The notes under the pieces are model-generated. The model saw only the letters and a list, made by a program, of their open reading frames with translations. It ran no database searches and was not told where the DNA came from. A stretch of 64,000 bases of DNA, taken from contig CAVTSX010000003.1 of the NCBI GenBank assembly GCA_963737425.1, forward strand, positions 1 through 64,000, in the 5' to 3' direction. Origin of the DNA: DASXRA01 sp963737425 (GTDB taxonomy: Bacteria; Actinomycetota; Actinomycetes; Mycobacteriales; Jatrophihabitantaceae). Shown here piece after piece: positions 61,851 through 64,000 of this stretch (position 1 is its first letter; each line of letters starts with the position of its first letter). The position numbers and the translations under genes were made by a program.

Positions 61851-63464
61851 CTAGCCGACGTCGCGTTGCCGGAATCCGGCTAGGCCGGCACCGACGAGCA
61901 GGATCGCGACGACGGTCAGGACCAGCAGAGGCGTCGCGGGCAACGCGCTTCCGGGCACCTTCGGAACGTGCGTGAACGGCGAGACGTCCATCGCCCACTG
62001 CCCCAGTTTGAGCACCGGACCGAGCTGGCCGAGCAGCAGGCACACGCCGAGCGCGCCCCAACTCGCCAGCGCCAGCCGTGGCGCGAGTCCGAACAGCGCC
62101 AGGGTGATCCCGGCCAGCACCCAGGCGGCGGGCAGTTGGACGAGCGCTGCGCCGAGCACGCGCGGTAGCTGACCGCCGAGATCGTGTGCGCCGATCCCGT
62201 GGGTCAGCCCGGCGGCAAGGCCACCTGCAGCCAGCAGCACGACGGCGCCGCCCGCCGCGATGACAAGGTGGCTCATCGCCCAAGCGATCCGTCCGACGCG
62301 AGTGGCGAGCACGGGTTCGGCACGCAGTGCGTTCTCTTCCGCGCGAAGGCGCAGCACGGCCTGCACGACGAAAACGGACACGCCCAGACCCAGAATCCCC
62401 ATCGACGTCGCGATGAACGCATCGACGATGCCCTTGTTTCCGCCCATCTCGGTGAGCAGATCGCGGGTGCCCTTGCTGTCCTTGACCAGGTCGGTGACGC
62501 CGTCCGCGAGGCCGCCGATGGCCGCGCCGTACACCGCAAGCGCGCACGTCCACGCGAGCAGCAGCCCGCGCTGCAGCCGCCACGCGAGCGCAAACGGGCT
62601 GCGCAGCACCGGGCCACCCACCGGCGGACCGCCGCGGGAGGGCAGCAGTCCCACGCCGAGATCGCGCCGGCCGGCCAGGACATAGGCGCCGGCCAGGACC
62701 ACCGAAGCAAGAGCCACCGCGAGACCGAGCACCCACCATCGCTCGGCCGCGAACGGGCGCACCTCTTGCATCCACCCGATCGGCGAAAGCCACGACAGCC
62801 AGGACGTGCCGGCGTGCCCGGCGTCGCCGACCGCGCGCAGCAGAAACGCCACACCCAACGCGGCGATGGCGATGCCGTTGGTGGTACGCGCGCTGTCGGA
62901 GAGCTGGACCGCGACCGCCGCCACAGCGGCGAACACTGCTCCGCCGAACAGCCAGGCCAGTCCGAACGCAATCGACCCGGCGACCGGCATGCCTACGGCG
63001 AGCAGCCCGACGGCCACCAGGACGGCAAGGATCGTGTCGGCGAGGACCGCAATCAGCACCCCTGCGGTCAACGGCGCATACCGGCCGACGACGCCTGCGC
63101 TGACCAATTCGAGACGCCCCGCCTCCTCGTCGGCGCGGGTGTGCCGCACGACGAGCAGGATGCTCATCACCGCGGCCAGCACAACCCCGATGCCGGCCAG
63201 GCGCCAGGCCACCAGGCCGCCCGTCGTGCCCTCGCTGTAGACATGCCCGTAGAAGGCCAGGGTCGAGGCGTTGTCGCGGACTCCGTGCGCAAAGTCGAGC
63301 CGCGCCGTGGTCGTGTAGTACAACCGGTCGTAGCTGTACGCCGTCGAAACTGCCGTCGCGGTAAGGGCGTACACCCAGATCGGGATCATGATGCGGTCCC
63401 GGCGCAGGCCGAGCCTGACCAGCGCGCCGGTACCCACGAGGTCGTTCATCGAGCGACCGATCAT
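61851..63464 (-). CDS. ABC-2 type exporter permease (antibiotic-exporter family)
   Basis: 537 residues from ATG 63464, whose start overlaps the ATPase stop (ATGA). About 12 hydrophobic segments in two halves; begins MIGRSMNDLVGTGALVRLGL, contains RADEEAGRLELVSAGVVGRY, a conserved cytosolic loop of the tetronasin/polyketide-antibiotic exporter permeases. Works with the ATPase encoded immediately upstream to export a hydrophobic compound. Longer in-frame reading up to 63842 only overlays the ATPase gene. Confidence 0.88.
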   Translation of the reverse strand: MIGRSMNDLVGTGALVRLGLRRDRIMIPIWVYALTATAVSTAYSYDRLYYTTTARLDFAHGVRDNASTLAFYGHVYSEGTTGGLVAWRLAGIGVVLAAVMSILLVVRHTRADEEAGRLELVSAGVVGRYAPLTAGVLIAVLADTILAVLVAVGLLAVGMPVAGSIAFGLAWLFGGAVFAAVAAVAVQLSDSARTTNGIAIAALGVAFLLRAVGDAGHAGTSWLSWLSPIGWMQEVRPFAAERWWVLGLAVALASVVLAGAYVLAGRRDLGVGLLPSRGGPPVGGPVLRSPFALAWRLQRGLLLAWTCALAVYGAAIGGLADGVTDLVKDSKGTRDLLTEMGGNKGIVDAFIATSMGILGLGVSVFVVQAVLRLRAEENALRAEPVLATRVGRIAWAMSHLVIAAGGAVVLLAAGGLAAGLTHGIGAHDLGGQLPRVLGAALVQLPAAWVLAGITLALFGLAPRLALASWGALGVCLLLGQLGPVLKLGQWAMDVSPFTHVPKVPGSALPATPLLVLTVVAILLVGAGLAGFRQRDVG

Positions 63465-64000
63465 GTGCCGGCCTCGTCCTCGTAGTGGCGCAGGAACAGT
63501 TCTTCGAGCGTCGGCGGCTGGCTGGCCAGGGTGCGCACACCGATCTGGGTGAGCTTGCCCAGCACGGTGCCGAGTTCGGCCGTGTCGACCTCGAAGCGCA
63601 CCCGATTGCCCTCGACGCGGAGGTCGTGGACGCCGGTGAGGCTGGCGAGCCCGTTCGGCGGGGCCGCCAGGTCGGCGCTGATCGACGTACGCGTCAGGTG
63701 CCGAAGTTCGGCGAGAGAGCCGGTCTCGACCGTGTGTCCGTTGCGGATGATGCTGACGCGATCGCACAGTGCCTCGACCTCGGACAGGATGTGGCTCGAC
63801 AGCAGCACAGTTCGCCCGTTGGCGCGCTCGTCGACGATGCACTCGCGAAAGACTTCCTCCATCAACGGATCGAGGCCTGAGGTCGGCTCGTCGAGCAGGA
63901 GCATCTCGACGTCCGAGGCGAGTGCTGCGATCAGCGCGACCTTCTGCCGGTTGCCCTTCGAATAGGCTCGGCCCTTCTTGGTCGGGTCGAGATCGAACCG
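63461..64000 (-). CDS. ABC transporter ATP-binding protein, C-terminal part
   Basis: The gene runs off the right edge; the last 179 codons are seen. The frame reads from RFDLDPTKKGRAYSKGNRQK (a degenerate signature motif YSKGNRQK, as in antibiotic-exporter ATPases) to Walker B EMLLLDEPTSGLDPLMEEVF and the H-switch LLSSHILSEVEALCDRVSII, then a C-terminal domain. It pairs with the ABC-2 permease downstream via a 4-bp overlap. Walker A and the start are outside the window. Confidence 0.9.
   Translation of the reverse strand, partial: RFDLDPTKKGRAYSKGNRQKVALIAALASDVEMLLLDEPTSGLDPLMEEVFRECIVDERANGRTVLLSSHILSEVEALCDRVSIIRNGHTVETGSLAELRHLTRTSISADLAAPPNGLASLTGVHDLRVEGNRVRFEVDTAELGTVLGKLTQIGVRTLASQPPTLEELFLRHYEDEAGT

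Noticed and set aside
62184..63485. Plus-strand 433-codon frame opposite the ABC-2 permease
   Set aside because: Shadow frame; the minus strand shows the membrane protein with coupled start.

Overview
This window comes from a high-GC Gram-positive actinobacterium. Reasons: GTG/TTG starts are common, and 4-bp ATGA/GTGA gene couplings, an actinobacterial-type qcrB, an F420 (deazaflavin)-type reductase, an ECF42-type sigma factor, type VII (ESX)-like secretion substrates, a DUF3068/PorA-family protein and an AftD-type arabinofuranosyltransferase next to a DUF2613 peptide are all present. AftD/DUF2613/DUF3068 point to Mycobacteriales or a relative with arabinan-type envelope glycans; I cannot name the genus from the sequence.

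Layout. 1-13.2 kb: catabolic and regulatory genes: amino-sugar operon (nagA-like plus SIS isomerase with a GntR/DasR-like palindrome), a YeiH-type exporter with divergent LysR, an aminotransferase, a TetR/F420-reductase pair sharing operators, an acyl-CoA dehydrogenase, KDPG aldolase, a hydrolase, two MDR dehydrogenases and a muconolactone-isomerase-like protein. 13.4-17.3 kb: a solitary qcrB translationally coupled to a 45-residue ORF, and a GT39 glycosyltransferase fused to a LamG domain. 17.3-23.4 kb: a decayed zone with gene remnants (RidA, sialidase, GH15 glucoamylase), two copies of a palindromic dispersed repeat, and intact TetR, IclR and HExxH lipoprotein genes. 23.5-29.4 kb: the most novel-looking locus, two divergent triads, each with a small EspC-like protein carrying a YxxxD/E signal, a long partner protein and a lipoprotein; the two lipoproteins look related. 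29.6-32.0 kb: an ECF42-type sigma factor with a YciI/DGPF protein and a RibD/DHFR-like protein behind two near-identical promoters. 32.2-35.4 kb: NB-ARC remnant, tRNA-Val/Cys/Gly, coaE and rpsA separated by tandemly duplicated terminator-like hairpins.

35.8-40.1 kb: a flavoprotein dehydrogenase, a GRDP-like protein beside a Gly/Cys-rich membrane peptide, a methyltransferase and DUF3068. 40.3-54.2 kb: an envelope-glycan cluster: a decayed polytopic protein, acyltransferase 3, AftD-like enzyme, GT4, DUF2613, another polytopic protein, a flippase, a lipoprotein hydrolase and a methyltransferase. 54.2-64 kb: a metallophosphoesterase, a MacB/FtsX-type ABC transporter preceded by a NarL-type two-component system, and the start of an ABC-2 drug-exporter operon running off the window.

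Four copies of an approximately 54-bp palindromic repeat (17.6, 20.5, 54.2, 61.6 kb) link otherwise unrelated intergenic regions. No CRISPR array, rRNA gene, intact insertion sequence or phage module was seen.
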